A stretch of DNA of 51,942 nt from Amycolatopsis pithecellobii (GTDB lineage: Bacteria; Actinomycetota; Actinomycetes; Mycobacteriales; Pseudonocardiaceae). Position numbers and translations under genes: made by a program. This document shows, piece after piece, positions 1 to 8,432 of the stretch. The number at the start of each line of letters is the position of its first letter. The first letter of the stretch is position 1. Location: assembly GCF_009707865.1 (NCBI RefSeq), contig NZ_WMBA01000058.1:1-51942 (forward strand), in the 5' to 3' direction. Under the pieces are notes generated by a model. The model saw only the letters and a list, made by a program, of their open reading frames with translations. It ran no database searches and was not told where the DNA came from.

Positions 1-455
1 CCCAGGCACCCGTTGACGAAGACCGCCTGCCGGGGCCGGACTTCCGCCGTGGCCTGGTAGGCGGTCACGCCCACGGTCGGCAGGGCGGCGGCCTGCTCGT
101 ACGAAAGGTCCGCCGGTTTGAGCACAACCCCTTTCTCCGGGGCCGTCACCATCTCGGCGAACGCCCCCGCCTGCCGGAACCGAGCCACGCCGAGTACCGC
201 GTCGCCGGCCTTCAGGCGGGTGACGCGGGCGCCGACCGCCTCGACGACTCCGGCGAAGTCGTGCCCCATCGCCCGGGGAAAGGAGCGGCCGGTCATCAGC
301 TTCATCTCGCCGTTGCGCATCTTCCAGTCCAGCGGGTTGGAAGCCGCCGCCCGGACGCGGACGAGAACCTCATCCGGACCCGGGCGTGATGGCTCGAACT
401 CGGCCAGCCGCATCACCTCCGGGCCGCCGTAGCGGTCGTATTGAAGGCGCTTCAC
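1..455 (-). CDS. Zinc-type alcohol dehydrogenase / quinone oxidoreductase (MDR), 3' end outside window
   Basis: About 151 N-terminal residues are visible before the window edge. The start GTG at 455 overlaps the TGA of the cupin gene (GTGA, 452-455), so the two genes are translationally coupled. The protein opens with VKRLQYDRYGGPEVM and continues through ASNPLDWKMRNG and AMGHDFAGVVEAVG, which is the GroES-like fold of the NADPH:quinone reductase branch of medium-chain dehydrogenases. The classical alcohol-dehydrogenase zinc ligands are not evident in this part, which supports the quinone-reductase rather than the alcohol-dehydrogenase group. Near the edge, LSYEQAAALPTVGVTAYQA is the hinge that precedes the Rossmann domain. 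By family it reduces quinones or enones with NAD(P)H in the cytoplasm; the substrate is unknown. It is the last visible gene of the AraC-cupin-reductase operon. Confidence 0.85.
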   Translation of the reverse strand, partial: MKRLQYDRYGGPEVMRLAEFEPSRPGPDEVLVRVRAAASNPLDWKMRNGEMKLMTGRSFPRAMGHDFAGVVEAVGARVTRLKAGDAVLGVARFRQAGAFAEMVTAPEKGVVLKPADLSYEQAAALPTVGVTAYQATAEVRPRQAVFVNGCL

Positions 456-913
456 GAGGCGTATTCGTTCGAGATCTCGGTGGCGTAGTTCTTCCAGAGC
501 GGTTTCATGGTCTCGGCGTTGACCGGCTGCCCGGAATCGATCATGGCCTTGAAGTCGCGGAAGTACTGCACGTACAGGTCCGGCGTAAACGTGTTCAGCA
601 TGACCGCGTTCTCGTCGCTGACGTTGGCGAATGTGTGCGGCGCCCCGGTCGGCACGATGACCCAGGTGCCAGGCCCGGCGTCGTAGTGGTCCTCGCCGAT
701 GGTGAACCGGAAAGTCCCCGCCAGCACGTAGAAGCCCTCGTCATGCTGGGCGTGGCGATGCTGCAACGGGCTCGGAAAGTCTGGCGGAATAGTGATCTCG
801 GCGAACCCCAGTCGGTGGTCGGTGTGCTCGCCGCTCTCCAGGATCCGGACCTGTTGTGGCCCGCTGCTGAGGATCTCGCCCTCACCGGGGCGGACGATGT
901 TTACCTTCGCCAC
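452..913 (-). CDS. Single-domain cupin protein (153 aa)
   Basis: Small cytoplasmic cupin. The core contains PLQHRHAQHDEGFYVLAG and, further on, PTGAPHTFANVSDE, the two conserved cupin motifs carrying the metal-binding His and Glu residues. The C-terminal extension from about residue 105 (TPDLYVQYFRDFKAMID) is common in cupins annotated as quercetin 2,3-dioxygenase-like or mannose-6-phosphate-isomerase-like proteins. The start is a GTG with AGGAG five bases upstream (about 919-923). It lies 14 bases after the AraC-type gene and overlaps the quinone reductase start by four bases, so all three probably share a transcript. The enzymatic role cannot be assigned: a ligand-binding or small-molecule dioxygenase role is equally possible. 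Confidence 0.85.
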   Translation of the reverse strand: MAKVNIVRPGEGEILSSGPQQVRILESGEHTDHRLGFAEITIPPDFPSPLQHRHAQHDEGFYVLAGTFRFTIGEDHYDAGPGTWVIVPTGAPHTFANVSDENAVMLNTFTPDLYVQYFRDFKAMIDSGQPVNAETMKPLWKNYATEISNEYAS

Positions 914-927
914 GAATTCTCCTAGTG

Positions 928-1881
928 CTATTGCCTGCCTTGGTCACCACCATCCTTTCCCGGGCCGACTGTGCGCGTCTTGGTCGTCGGTGCACGGTTG
1001 CTGGCTACCAGTGCACCGGCGTTGTAGCCGTACGTTGCCTTGAAGAGCTTGCTGAAATGGGCGGGATCGGAGAATCCCCACCGGGCGGCCACGGCGGTGA
1101 CAGTACGTCCGCTTCCGGTCAGCTCGGCTCGGCAGCGCTCCAGGCGGCGACGGCGGATCAGGGCCGCGACGGTAAGCGGCTGATCCTCGAACAGCTTGTG
1201 CAGCCGGCGTACTGAGATGTAGTGGGCGGCGGCGATGCTGGGCGGGGACAGATCGCGATCAGCCAGCCGGGCCTCGATGTAGCCGGTGATCCGGTCCCGC
1301 AGCCACTCGTCCGGGGCCGGTTGTTCGTCGCCGAGCCGGGCCTCCAGTGCGACCGCGATCAGTTCGACGACGGCCGCCGCCGACCGCAGCGCCTCCGCCT
1401 CGCGGAACTCGGTCGCCGACCGCGCCGACTCCCGGGCCAGCACGGAGACGAGAGCGCCCGGACCGTGACTGCCGTCGATGCGTACGCCGATGAGCCGGTC
1501 GAGCTGCGCGGGCCGGATCCGAAGCTCCCGGCGCGGAACGAGGATGGTGACGTGCGCCGCGGCGGTGCTTTCGAACCGGAACGTACGCGTGGGATCGAGC
1601 AGCACCAGGTCGGCCGGCCCGAGTTCGGCGTCGCCGCGCCCTTGCTCGATCCGCGTCCGGCCCCAGGTCATCACCTTGACCGCCAGGTTCTCGCCGTCGG
1701 AGGCGTCGCGCTCCCGCCCGAGGCAGGCACTCTCTGGCGTCTCGAGGGAGACCAGCCGCAGCGGCCCGAGGTCACGGGTGGCGATCCGGCCCCGGAAGCT
1801 GGCCCCGGCCAGCTTGTTGACCAGCGGCGGAAACCCGCTGGCGGCCAGCTCGTCCTGGAACGTCTCAAGGTTGCCGATCAC
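928..1881 (-). CDS. AraC-family transcriptional regulator (317 aa)
   Basis: The C-terminal third carries the two-helix-turn-helix AraC domain. DLSPPSIAAAHYISVRRLHKL is helix-turn-helix one (around residues 210-230), and TVTAVAARWGFSDPAHFSKLFK followed by YGYNAG is the signature second one (around 260-290). The N-terminal part resembles the ligand-binding domain of the NphR/FeaR type, which senses aromatic acids or amines, but that is only a family-level resemblance. The start is taken as the GTG at 1881 because no better RBS lies downstream. It is first in the operon with the cupin and the quinone reductase, which it may control. The operon sits outside the repeat-bounded island and looks like host chromosome. 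Confidence 0.87.
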   Translation of the reverse strand: MIGNLETFQDELAASGFPPLVNKLAGASFRGRIATRDLGPLRLVSLETPESACLGRERDASDGENLAVKVMTWGRTRIEQGRGDAELGPADLVLLDPTRTFRFESTAAAHVTILVPRRELRIRPAQLDRLIGVRIDGSHGPGALVSVLARESARSATEFREAEALRSAAAVVELIAVALEARLGDEQPAPDEWLRDRITGYIEARLADRDLSPPSIAAAHYISVRRLHKLFEDQPLTVAALIRRRRLERCRAELTGSGRTVTAVAARWGFSDPAHFSKLFKATYGYNAGALVASNRAPTTKTRTVGPGKDGGDQGRQ

Positions 1882-2368
1882 CGGTCAACGATAACGACGA
1901 CACGTCCGCTCAGCCACGGTGTTCGGCGGGCGTTACAGCGGCGCCGGCCCGCATCTGCTCTACCAGGCTCTGGTGCACGCGGTGGACGGCTCGGTCGCGC
2001 CGCCGACCAACGGCCGAACGGTGAGCGCAGCACCGATATCGGAATTGGTGCGTAGCAAGCGGTCGGCTAGGTCCGGTCGCCATTGCCGGGACAGGGCGGC
2101 CGTCGGCGATCTCGTCCCCGCCGCGCTGGGCCACGACGCGCACCAGCTTGCGGAACGGGTGACGAGACAGCCCTTGGGCTATCCACACCGCATCCGGACC
2201 CGACTCGGCCGAAGCCGTATTGGCAACCCTGGAAGAGAACTGGGGAAACAAATACCCCGCGATGATCCGGCTGTGGTGCGTGCCGGGGCCATTTCCCCAC
2301 CGAAGCCGCCGCGATGAAATGCCGGTACCTCGTGACCCGCAGCCTCGACCCCTCTGGCACTGGGGCCG
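1882..2368. other. Non-coding or decayed stretch, nothing recognisable
   Basis: About 490 bases lie between the AraC-type start and the recombinase remnant. Open frames exist on both strands, but they show no recognisable motif, no RBS and only the composition expected of GC-rich non-coding DNA. It must hold the promoter of the AraC operon near 1890-1950, but no convincing -35/-10 pair was seen. Confidence 0.5.
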
Positions 2369-2740
2369 CGCGAAGATGCCTTGCTGGACGCGGGGTCGAG
2401 GTTCTTCGCCGACCGGGTGTTCGGGCCCCAACGCCGCCCGAGCTTTGGCGGCCGATCTCGCCGGACTCGACGGCCACCCGGCCCGCGACCGCGAAGCCGA
2501 ACGATCCGCCGCGCTCGCCGCCACCGCCCAACTCCACACCGCCGACGAAACCGAACCGGGCCGTCTCGGACCGACGTCGCGCTGTTCGAGATCACGCAGC
2601 TCACCGTCCACTTACACGAGGACAGCGACCACACCATCAAGCTGCCCGCCGACCAACTAGCCGAAATCGCCCACACGGCAGAAAGGTGGATTGTTGTTCC
2701 GTTAGTGATGGAGCGGCGGCCGAAGCGGGGTGCCCGATGA
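2369..2740 (+). pseudogene. Large serine recombinase, C-terminal remnant, frameshifted (left copy)
   Basis: Three pieces in two reading frames rebuild the C-terminal region of a large serine recombinase. First comes REDALLDAGSRFFADRVFG (from 2369). After a frame change near 2430-2440 follows ALAADLAGLDGHPARDREAE. Then, back in the first frame, ITQLTVHLHEDSDHTIKLP leads to the end PLVMERRPKRGAR and the TGA at 2738-2740. The order and spacing match the remnant at about 36800-37548 (MREDAILAAVNHVYAGYLFG and so on). The catalytic N-terminal resolvase domain is absent. The gene is dead, but its last bases are almost identical to those of the right copy, which the rest is not. Confidence 0.7.
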
Positions 2741-2750
2741 TGGGGGAGCG
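2705..2750 (+). repeat. 46-bp direct repeat, left copy (island boundary)
   Basis: This stretch, beginning GTGATGGAGCGGCGGCCGAA, recurs at 37513-37558 in the same orientation with one mismatch (2737 A against 37545 G). It covers the codons for VMERRPKRGAR, the stop codon and ten bases beyond. Weaker similarity continues to about 2770 and 37581. Upstream, the two recombinase remnants have diverged strongly at the protein level, so this block is more conserved than its surroundings. It could be an attachment-like site or a short recombination footprint. Confidence 0.75.
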
Positions 2751-2791
2751 CTGGCGGGTCGCGCGGTCATTGGCACAAAGTTCGAACACTC

Positions 2792-2821
2792 TTGACCGAT
2801 AATCGTTCACCGTGTTTGATG
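2792..2821 (+). promoter_or_regulatory. TTGAC box 1, promoter/operator of the aldolase gene
   Basis: TTGACC (2792-2797) and TTTGAT (2815-2820) are 17 bases apart, an acceptable sigma-70-like -35/-10 pair, and end 31 bases before the aldolase GTG. The element is one of a family. TTGACCGATAA followed by CG and, 18 bases in, TGTTTGAT matches the box at 31210-31240 best; related boxes lie at 18297 and 19357. Confidence 0.6.
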
Positions 2822-2851
2822 TGCTTGTAGGTTGGAAGCTGATCGCAAGGG

Positions 2852-3595
2852 GTGATCGCAGTCGATACTTACTCCGACGCGGTTCGTCGCACGGTCCACG
2901 ATCTCGTCATCGCAAATCGGATTCTGGCCGACAAAGGCGTGCTGGATGCCTACGGACATGTCAGTGCACGGCATCCAGAGAATCCGAGCCGGTTTTTTCA
3001 GTCCGTCTCACTGGCTCCCGAGCTCGTCACCGTTGACGACATAGCGGAGTTCGACCTTGACGGCGTTCCACTCTCCGAGTCACGCCCTGCGTACAAAGAG
3101 CGGTTCATTCACAGCTCGCTCTACGCTGCACGGCCGGACTTCAGCTGCATCGTTCACGCGCACACGGAGTCGATCCTCCCTTTCACCCTGACCGACATCC
3201 CGCTGCGGCCGGTAGTACACGACGCCAGCGCGATGGGCGCGTTCGTTCCGGTGTGGGATATTCGCGACGATTTTGGTGAGAACACGGATCTTCTCGTCAC
3301 GAGCCCGAAAATAGGCGACAGCCTTGCCGTGAAGCTTGGCACCAATCGGGCTGTCCTGATGAGAGGGCACGGGTTCGCCGCCGGCGCCGGCACCGTCTCG
3401 GGTGTCGTGCGGATGTGTGTGTACATGGCTCGCAACGCCGAAGTGCTGACGACTGTGCTGCTCCTCGGGCGGACGCCGATTGATCTGTCGTCAGGTGAAA
3501 TTGCCGCGCGAGATTTGTTCGACCCGATGTCTGCGGCGTCGCGCCGATCATGGGATTACTGGGCGGCTCAGGTGGGATTCGGTGATCTTCTGTGA
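2852..3595 (+). CDS. Class II aldolase/adducin-family protein (247 aa)
   Basis: The family fold is clear. GVLDAYGHVSARHPENP occurs around residues 28-45, followed by the catalytic/metal-binding segment FSCIVHAHTESILPF (two His, around 96-110) and RGHGFAAGAG with a further His near residue 170. Members are Zn-dependent aldolases for sugar phosphates, or decarboxylases such as 3-hydroxy-2-methylpyridine-4,5-dicarboxylate decarboxylase. In this catabolic setting a retro-aldol or decarboxylation step is more likely than sugar metabolism, but this is inference. The GTG start at 2852 follows box 1 by 31 bases and has only a weak AAGGG directly ahead. It is a single-gene unit, convergent with the tandem TetR gene. 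Length is normal for the family. Confidence 0.82.
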   Translation: MIAVDTYSDAVRRTVHDLVIANRILADKGVLDAYGHVSARHPENPSRFFQSVSLAPELVTVDDIAEFDLDGVPLSESRPAYKERFIHSSLYAARPDFSCIVHAHTESILPFTLTDIPLRPVVHDASAMGAFVPVWDIRDDFGENTDLLVTSPKIGDSLAVKLGTNRAVLMRGHGFAAGAGTVSGVVRMCVYMARNAEVLTTVLLLGRTPIDLSSGEIAARDLFDPMSAASRRSWDYWAAQVGFGDLL

Positions 3596-3642
3596 CAATG
3601 ACCGACGAACGCTTTCCAAAGCGTCACCCGGCTGATGCAGTG

Positions 3643-4830
3643 TTACGGACCGTCCAGGAGGAGACCAGCGGCCGCGAGTTCGCTGGCGTAGTGCTCGACG
3701 TCGGGACGATGCTGTAGGCCGGGGAGGCGGGCTAAGTCGTTGATGATCATAAGAACGCCTTGGACTATGACTGTCGCTTCGGCCTCATCGCGTTTCGGGT
3801 TGAGGCGGCGGTACAGGTGTACCCATTCGTTGACGTACTCGCGTTGCGACTGAGTTATGGCGGTGTGGTCTTCGACCGGCAAGTTGCGGGCTTCGGTGAT
3901 CAGCAAGTCGATGATCGTGGGGTGGGAAAAGGCGAAATGGCTGTAGCTCGCTACAAGTTCTCGGAGTGCGGCCGCTTCCTCGGTCGACGAATACAGGATT
4001 CGTTCCAAACTCAGCTGTAGGTAGGCGTCTCCTCGCTTCAGGGCGATCGAGAGAAGGTCCATTTTGCTGGCGAAATGGTGGTAGACGCTTGCCGAGGCTA
4101 GTCCGGCGGCGGCGGCAATGTCGTTCATGCTGACAGACGCGAATGTGGACTCTGCGAACAGGTCGAGCGCTGCGCGCAGGATGACCTCGCGTCGCGAAGA
4201 TCGTCCCAGCGGGGCCCGCACGGCTGCTGCTGAAGAGGTCGTCAGCCTTGGCCGGTTCATGGCGGGTACGTTGACGACCCGGAGGGCGAGCTGGGTGACG
4301 AGGTCCTCGAGGTGCGGGCGCGCTATGTCGACTCGGTGAACCCAGGGACTGAGAATCGCACCGAGTACGGCGACGGAGATGTAGTCGGATTCGACCTGGG
4401 TGATGTCAGGAACGGCCGCGGCTACGCGTTCGCCGAGCTCGTGTCGCACTGTGGCGAATACGGCATCGATATGGCGTCGGGCGGGTGCTGGGAGGTGCTT
4501 GGCTTCGCGCTGGTACAGCGCACCGAGCGGGCGCAGGTCCATGGCAGATGTTGCGAGTTCGTGCAGGGCCTGCTCAAGGTCTTCGGCATCTGATCGTGTC
4601 GCGATCGACAGGGTGTTGCCGGCTCGTTCGAGCACAGCTTCGAGCAGGGATTCTTTGCTGCGGAAATATCTGTAGAGCGCTGATGGCGCGACCGCGACCT
4701 CGACTGCGACGTCGGCTACGTTGACCGCTTCGTAGCCGCGGGCCGCGAACAGTTCGGTGGCGGCATCGAGGATCAGCTCGCGGCGGTTGGACGGACGGCT
4801 GCCCCGGACAGGACGGGCGGCACTGCGCAT
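3643..4830 (-). CDS. Tandem TetR-family transcriptional regulator with two HTH domains (395 aa)
   Basis: Two complete TetR units lie in one chain. The first DNA-binding domain is near residues 15-60 (ELILDAATELFAARGYEAVN and APSALYRYFRSKESLLEAVL). The second is near residues 205-250 (EVILRAALDLFAESTFASVS and SASVYHHFASKMDLLSIAL). Each is followed by a helical ligand/dimer domain, giving about twice the usual TetR length of 190-220 residues. Such double regulators are known in actinobacteria, often near acyl-CoA metabolism genes, but are uncommon. The ATG at 4830 overlaps the TGA of the decayed acyl-CoA dehydrogenase gene (TGATG), so translation was coupled to it and to the thiolase upstream. 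It probably represses the thiolase operon and perhaps the divergent acyl-CoA ligase operon. Confidence 0.87.
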   Translation of the reverse strand: MRSAARPVRGSRPSNRRELILDAATELFAARGYEAVNVADVAVEVAVAPSALYRYFRSKESLLEAVLERAGNTLSIATRSDAEDLEQALHELATSAMDLRPLGALYQREAKHLPAPARRHIDAVFATVRHELGERVAAAVPDITQVESDYISVAVLGAILSPWVHRVDIARPHLEDLVTQLALRVVNVPAMNRPRLTTSSAAAVRAPLGRSSRREVILRAALDLFAESTFASVSMNDIAAAAGLASASVYHHFASKMDLLSIALKRGDAYLQLSLERILYSSTEEAAALRELVASYSHFAFSHPTIIDLLITEARNLPVEDHTAITQSQREYVNEWVHLYRRLNPKRDEAEATVIVQGVLMIINDLARLPGLQHRPDVEHYASELAAAGLLLDGP

Positions 4831-5428
4831 CAATGACTCCCGGGGGTCGGTTCAGGGCAGCCGGTGAGGAACCGGCCGACGATCTCGTTCATGATCTCAC
4901 TTGCTCCGCCGTGGATTCGCGAGACTCGGGAGTCGACGAACGCGCGGGCTTGGGGTACTCGGCCATGTATCCGTATCCGCCCTGCAGCTGGACGCACGCA
5001 TCGAGCACTCGCCCCTGCAGTTCCGTGCTCCACAGTTTGGCCTTGGCGGCATCGACCGGGGAGAGTCGCCCGGCCATCAGTTCGTGGACGCACCGGTCCA
5101 CGTAGTGCTGCGTTATTTCGACCTCGGTGACGAGCTCGGCCAGCCGGAACCGTGTGGTCTGTGAAGCACCGAGGGATGCGCCGAATGCGTTGCGGGGGCG
5201 ACTGAATCCGTCTGTCCCACGTTCTCCTACGAGCAGATTCAGCCCGCGGCGGCGGTGTTCTCCGGTCCGAACGGCCATGATCACGAGCTCGGCGTTGATG
5301 CCGTTGGCGACATAAACGGGATCGGTCTGCCCGATCGAGTGGGCGAAGAAGCGCAACCGGCCGCGCTCGATGTCGACCGTCAAGGGTGCGAACGGGATGG
5401 CGAGGGCGCACTCGAGATCTACTGCCAT
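4830..5428 (-). pseudogene. Acyl-CoA dehydrogenase remnant fused to a MaoC-type hydratase N-terminus
   Basis: The first about 40 residues (MAVDLECALAIPFAPLTVDI, then RFFAHSIGQTDPVY) resemble the start of a MaoC-like hydratase N-domain. The frame then runs into acyl-CoA dehydrogenase sequence: ELVIMAVRTGEHRRRGLNLL, FSRPRNAFGASLGASQTTRF, LAELVTEVEITQHYVDRCVH and DACVQLQGGYGYMAEYP. The large segment usual between the ERG..GFSRGRN and AFG..IG..Q motifs is missing, as is the whole FAD/substrate N-terminal half. After YMAEYP (near 4960) the frame is lost; the true C-terminus VSRIHGGASEIMNEIVGRFL continues in another frame to a TGA at 4830-4832. So there was at least one fusion deletion, one internal deletion and one frameshift. 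It starts three bases after the thiolase stop, in the same operon. Confidence 0.75.
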
Positions 5429-5431
5429 CGC

Positions 5432-6610
5432 TCAGCTCAGCTTCTCGTACAACGTCACGACGGCGGCTCCACCGAGACCGATGTTGTGCTGAAGCGCCAG
5501 CCGCGCACCCTCGACCTGACGAGACTCAGTTTGGCCGCGCAGCTGCCAGGTGAGCTCGGCGCATTGACCGAGTCCGGTCGCGCCAAGCGGATGTCCTTTG
5601 GACAGCAGCCCACCCGAGGGATTGGTGACCACTTTCCCGCCATAGGTGTTGTCACCGGCGAGGACGAACTTTTCCGCGGTCCCCGGCGGCGTGAGGCGCA
5701 GTGCTTCGTAGCTGAGGAGCTCATGGGAGGTGAAACAGTCATGCAGCTCCACGACATCGAGATCGTCGGGTGACACGCCCGTCGCCTCGTAAACCTGATC
5801 GGCAGCGCGCTGCGTCATGTCGAAGCCGACCAGGCACACCAGGTCACCATCGAACGAGGCGGAGGCGTCCGTCGTCATCGCCTGGCCCGTGATCGCGACG
5901 TCTGCGCGCAGCGAATGCCGTCGGGCGAACTCGTCGCTGACCAGCACCGCGGCCGCAGCTCCGCACGTGGGCGGGCAGCACTGCAGTCGCGTGAGTGGCC
6001 CATGAATCATGGGGGACACCAGCACCTCGTCGACCGTTACCGGGTCGCGGAAGACGGCGTACGGATTGTTCGCCGCGTGGCGCCTCGCCTTGACCGCGAT
6101 TTTCGCGAATGTCTCATCCGAGGTGCCGTGCTCCTCGGTGTACGGAGCTCCCGCACCGCCGAACAGCTGTGCGGCGAATGGAGCATCGCTCGCCCCCTGT
6201 TCCGCACTCAGCACGGACCGAAACTCGCCGAGCGGGTCGGGACGATCGGGCCACTTGAGCTGAAGTGCTCCGCGTTCCCTCTGCTCGAAGCCGAACGCGA
6301 GCACACAGTCCGCGGCGCCACCAGCCACCGCCTGTCGAGCCAACCACAAGGCTGACGAGCCGGTGGAGCAGTTGTTGTTGACGTCGACGATCGGCACCCC
6401 GGTCTGGCCAACCTGGTAGACCGTCCGCTGCCCGCTCGTCGAATCCCCGTACACGTAACCCGCGTAGATCTGATCAACGGAGTCGAGCTGCACACCTGCG
6501 TCGTCGAGAGCGCGTCGAATCGCATTGCCGCCGAGGACATCGTAGGGATCGCTGTTACGCGGCGTAACGAACGGCACCATGCCTACGCTGGCGATGAGTG
6601 TGCGGCGCAT
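5432..6610 (-). CDS. SCP2-type thiolase / acetyl-CoA acetyltransferase-like protein (392 aa)
   Basis: The nucleophile region is DVNNNCSTGSSALWLARQAV (Cys near residue 90). The second half carries DDLDVVELHDCFTSHE and the C-terminal SGGLLSKGHPLGATGLGQ with the catalytic His. This layout, with HDCF and GHPLGATG, belongs to the SCP2/lipid-transfer thiolase branch, which cleaves branched or steroid-derived 3-oxoacyl-CoA or acts as an aldolase on such thioesters. The chosen start is the ATG at 6610 behind GGGAGAAAAG; a longer frame to 6634 lacks an RBS. It is first in an operon with the decayed acyl-CoA dehydrogenase and the tandem TetR gene. It is divergent from the acyl-CoA ligase, with which it could make a CoA-thioester shortening step. 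Confidence 0.88.
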   Translation of the reverse strand: MRRTLIASVGMVPFVTPRNSDPYDVLGGNAIRRALDDAGVQLDSVDQIYAGYVYGDSTSGQRTVYQVGQTGVPIVDVNNNCSTGSSALWLARQAVAGGAADCVLAFGFEQRERGALQLKWPDRPDPLGEFRSVLSAEQGASDAPFAAQLFGGAGAPYTEEHGTSDETFAKIAVKARRHAANNPYAVFRDPVTVDEVLVSPMIHGPLTRLQCCPPTCGAAAAVLVSDEFARRHSLRADVAITGQAMTTDASASFDGDLVCLVGFDMTQRAADQVYEATGVSPDDLDVVELHDCFTSHELLSYEALRLTPPGTAEKFVLAGDNTYGGKVVTNPSGGLLSKGHPLGATGLGQCAELTWQLRGQTESRQVEGARLALQHNIGLGGAAVVTLYEKLS

Positions 6611-6651
6611 CTTTTCTCCCGAATGGATTTTCACTTAGACTGGCACAGGCC

Positions 6652-6685
6652 TTGACTGGCAGCAAGAGTCACCGGCATTGTTATC
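6652..6685 (+). promoter_or_regulatory. TTGAC box 5 (weaker copy), upstream of the acyl-CoA ligase
   Basis: TTGACTGGCAG, AGTCACCGGCA and TTATC follow the order of box 2 at 18297 (TTGACCGATAT, CGTCACGGCA, GATATC) with one or two single-base shifts. It sits in the 130-base region between the divergent thiolase and ligase starts, 57 bases ahead of the ligase GTG. It is less certain than the four better copies. Confidence 0.35.
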
Positions 6686-6741
6686 TGCATTACGCGGACC
6701 GAAATTCACTCGATGGGGGTCGAGACCTCAGGAGGTGGACG

Positions 6742-8304
6742 GTGCGGATCACGCAGTCCTTGCATCGGGCTCGTCAGCAAGGCCCCGAACGCATCGCGAC
6801 CGTGTTCGGAAGGCGCCGCCGCACGGTGGCCGAAACCGTTGATCGCGTTGCGCGCCTTTCCGGCGCATTGCGCGAAGCAGGCGTCGGCAACGGCGACAGA
6901 GTTGGCATCTACGCACTGAACAGCGACCGATACCACGAGCTGCTCTTCGCGATCCCGTGGGCCGGCGCCGTGGTGAATCCGGTCAATACCCGCTGGAGCA
7001 CTGCGGAGGTCGGTTATTCGCTGACCGACTGCCAGACCTCAGTGCTATTCGTCGACGACGCGTTCGCCAGCGTGGCCGACGAGCTCAGAAACCTCGTGCC
7101 CGGCTTGCACACGGTGATTTTCTGCGGCGACGGAGATACACCGCCCGGCATGATCTCCTACGAAACCCTGGTGAGGGATACCGCACCGGCCGCCGACGCC
7201 GAGCGCGGCGGAGATGACCTCTTCGGAATCTTCTACACCGGCGGCACCACGGGCCAGCCCAAAGGCGTGATGCTGTCTCACCGCGCATGCCTGACATCTG
7301 CGATGGGGAGTCTGGTCAGCACCGACATCCTGTCGCGCGGAGGAACTCTCCTGCACGCCGCTCCGATGTATCACCTGGCCGACATCGCGGCGTGGAACAT
7401 CGGTAACCTCACCGGCTCGACCCACGTCATGGTTCCGTCGTTCACCTCCGCCGGGGTCATCACTGCAATCGCCGACCATCGCGTGACCGACGCGCTCCTC
7501 GTGCCCACGATGATCCAAATGCTTGTCGACGCCCCCGAGCTGGCCGCCGCCGACCTCAGCAGTGTCCAGCGCATCATGTACGGCGCCTCACCCATCGCCG
7601 AGTCCGTCCTGATCCGAGCCCGCCAGGCGCTGCCGAATGCCCGCTTCACGCAGGCCTACGGCATGACCGAACTGGCCCCCATAGCAACCCTGCTCACCGC
7701 CGAGGACCACGACGATCCCTCGCTCACCCGTTCATGCGGCCGCGCAGCCGCGCACGCCGAAGTGCGGATCGTGTCCGTCGGCGACAACGAACTTCCCTAC
7801 GGCGACGTCGGCGAAATCGCCGTGCGCGGCGACCATGTGATGACGGGCTACTGGAACAAGCCCGACGAGACGAGCCGTGCGCTTCGTGGTGGCTGGATGC
7901 ACACCGGCGACGCGGGCTACATGGATGCCCGCGGGTTCGTGTTCGTCGTCGACCGGATCAAGGACATGGTGATCACTGGCGGGGAGAACGTGTACTCGGT
8001 TGAAGTCGAGAACGCGATCGCCAAGCATCCTGCCGTAGCGCAAGTGGCCGTTGTGGGCGTCCCTGATGACCAATGGGGAGAGCGAGTACACGCCGTCGTC
8101 GTCACCCGGCCAGGTCACGTCGTGGACCTCGTTGAGCTGCAAGACTTCTGCCGCGTCCACATCGCCGGCTACAAGTTGCCACGCAGCCTTGAACTCATCG
8201 ACGCGCTGCCGATCTCGGGCGCCGGCAAGGTGCTCAAGAGAGAGCTTCGGCGCCGGCACGTCACCGCCGGCGAACAAGCCTCACCGGAGTCGGCCCGGAC
8301 TTGA
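6742..8304 (+). CDS. Acyl-CoA synthetase / AMP-dependent ligase (520 aa)
   Basis: ANL-superfamily enzyme that activates a carboxylic acid with ATP and CoA. Visible motifs in order are the P-loop-like IFYTGGTTGQPKGVMLSH near residue 165, YGMTELAPIATL near 305, GWMHTGDAGYMDARGFVFVV near 385 with the hinge DRIKDMVITGGENVY, and SGAGKVLKREL at the end with the catalytic Lys. Length is typical of the medium/long-chain fatty-acyl or aryl-CoA ligase (FadD-like) group. The start is set at the GTG 6742 because AGGAGG lies eight bases ahead; open frame continues upstream without an RBS. It heads the plus-strand operon ligase-BVMO-esterase-NTF2-SDR and is divergent from the thiolase. The natural acid substrate is unknown. 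Confidence 0.9.
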   Translation: MRITQSLHRARQQGPERIATVFGRRRRTVAETVDRVARLSGALREAGVGNGDRVGIYALNSDRYHELLFAIPWAGAVVNPVNTRWSTAEVGYSLTDCQTSVLFVDDAFASVADELRNLVPGLHTVIFCGDGDTPPGMISYETLVRDTAPAADAERGGDDLFGIFYTGGTTGQPKGVMLSHRACLTSAMGSLVSTDILSRGGTLLHAAPMYHLADIAAWNIGNLTGSTHVMVPSFTSAGVITAIADHRVTDALLVPTMIQMLVDAPELAAADLSSVQRIMYGASPIAESVLIRARQALPNARFTQAYGMTELAPIATLLTAEDHDDPSLTRSCGRAAAHAEVRIVSVGDNELPYGDVGEIAVRGDHVMTGYWNKPDETSRALRGGWMHTGDAGYMDARGFVFVVDRIKDMVITGGENVYSVEVENAIAKHPAVAQVAVVGVPDDQWGERVHAVVVTRPGHVVDLVELQDFCRVHIAGYKLPRSLELIDALPISGAGKVLKRELRRRHVTAGEQASPESART

Positions 8305-8432
8305 CGTATCAGTCACTCGCCTGACAACGAGCAACAGACCTCGACACCCACGCGACCCCGGAGACAAATCACATGCCCGCCGGTGGCCAACCAGGAGCTT
8401 CCGCGGGCGCCAGGCACAACGAAAAGGTGCGT

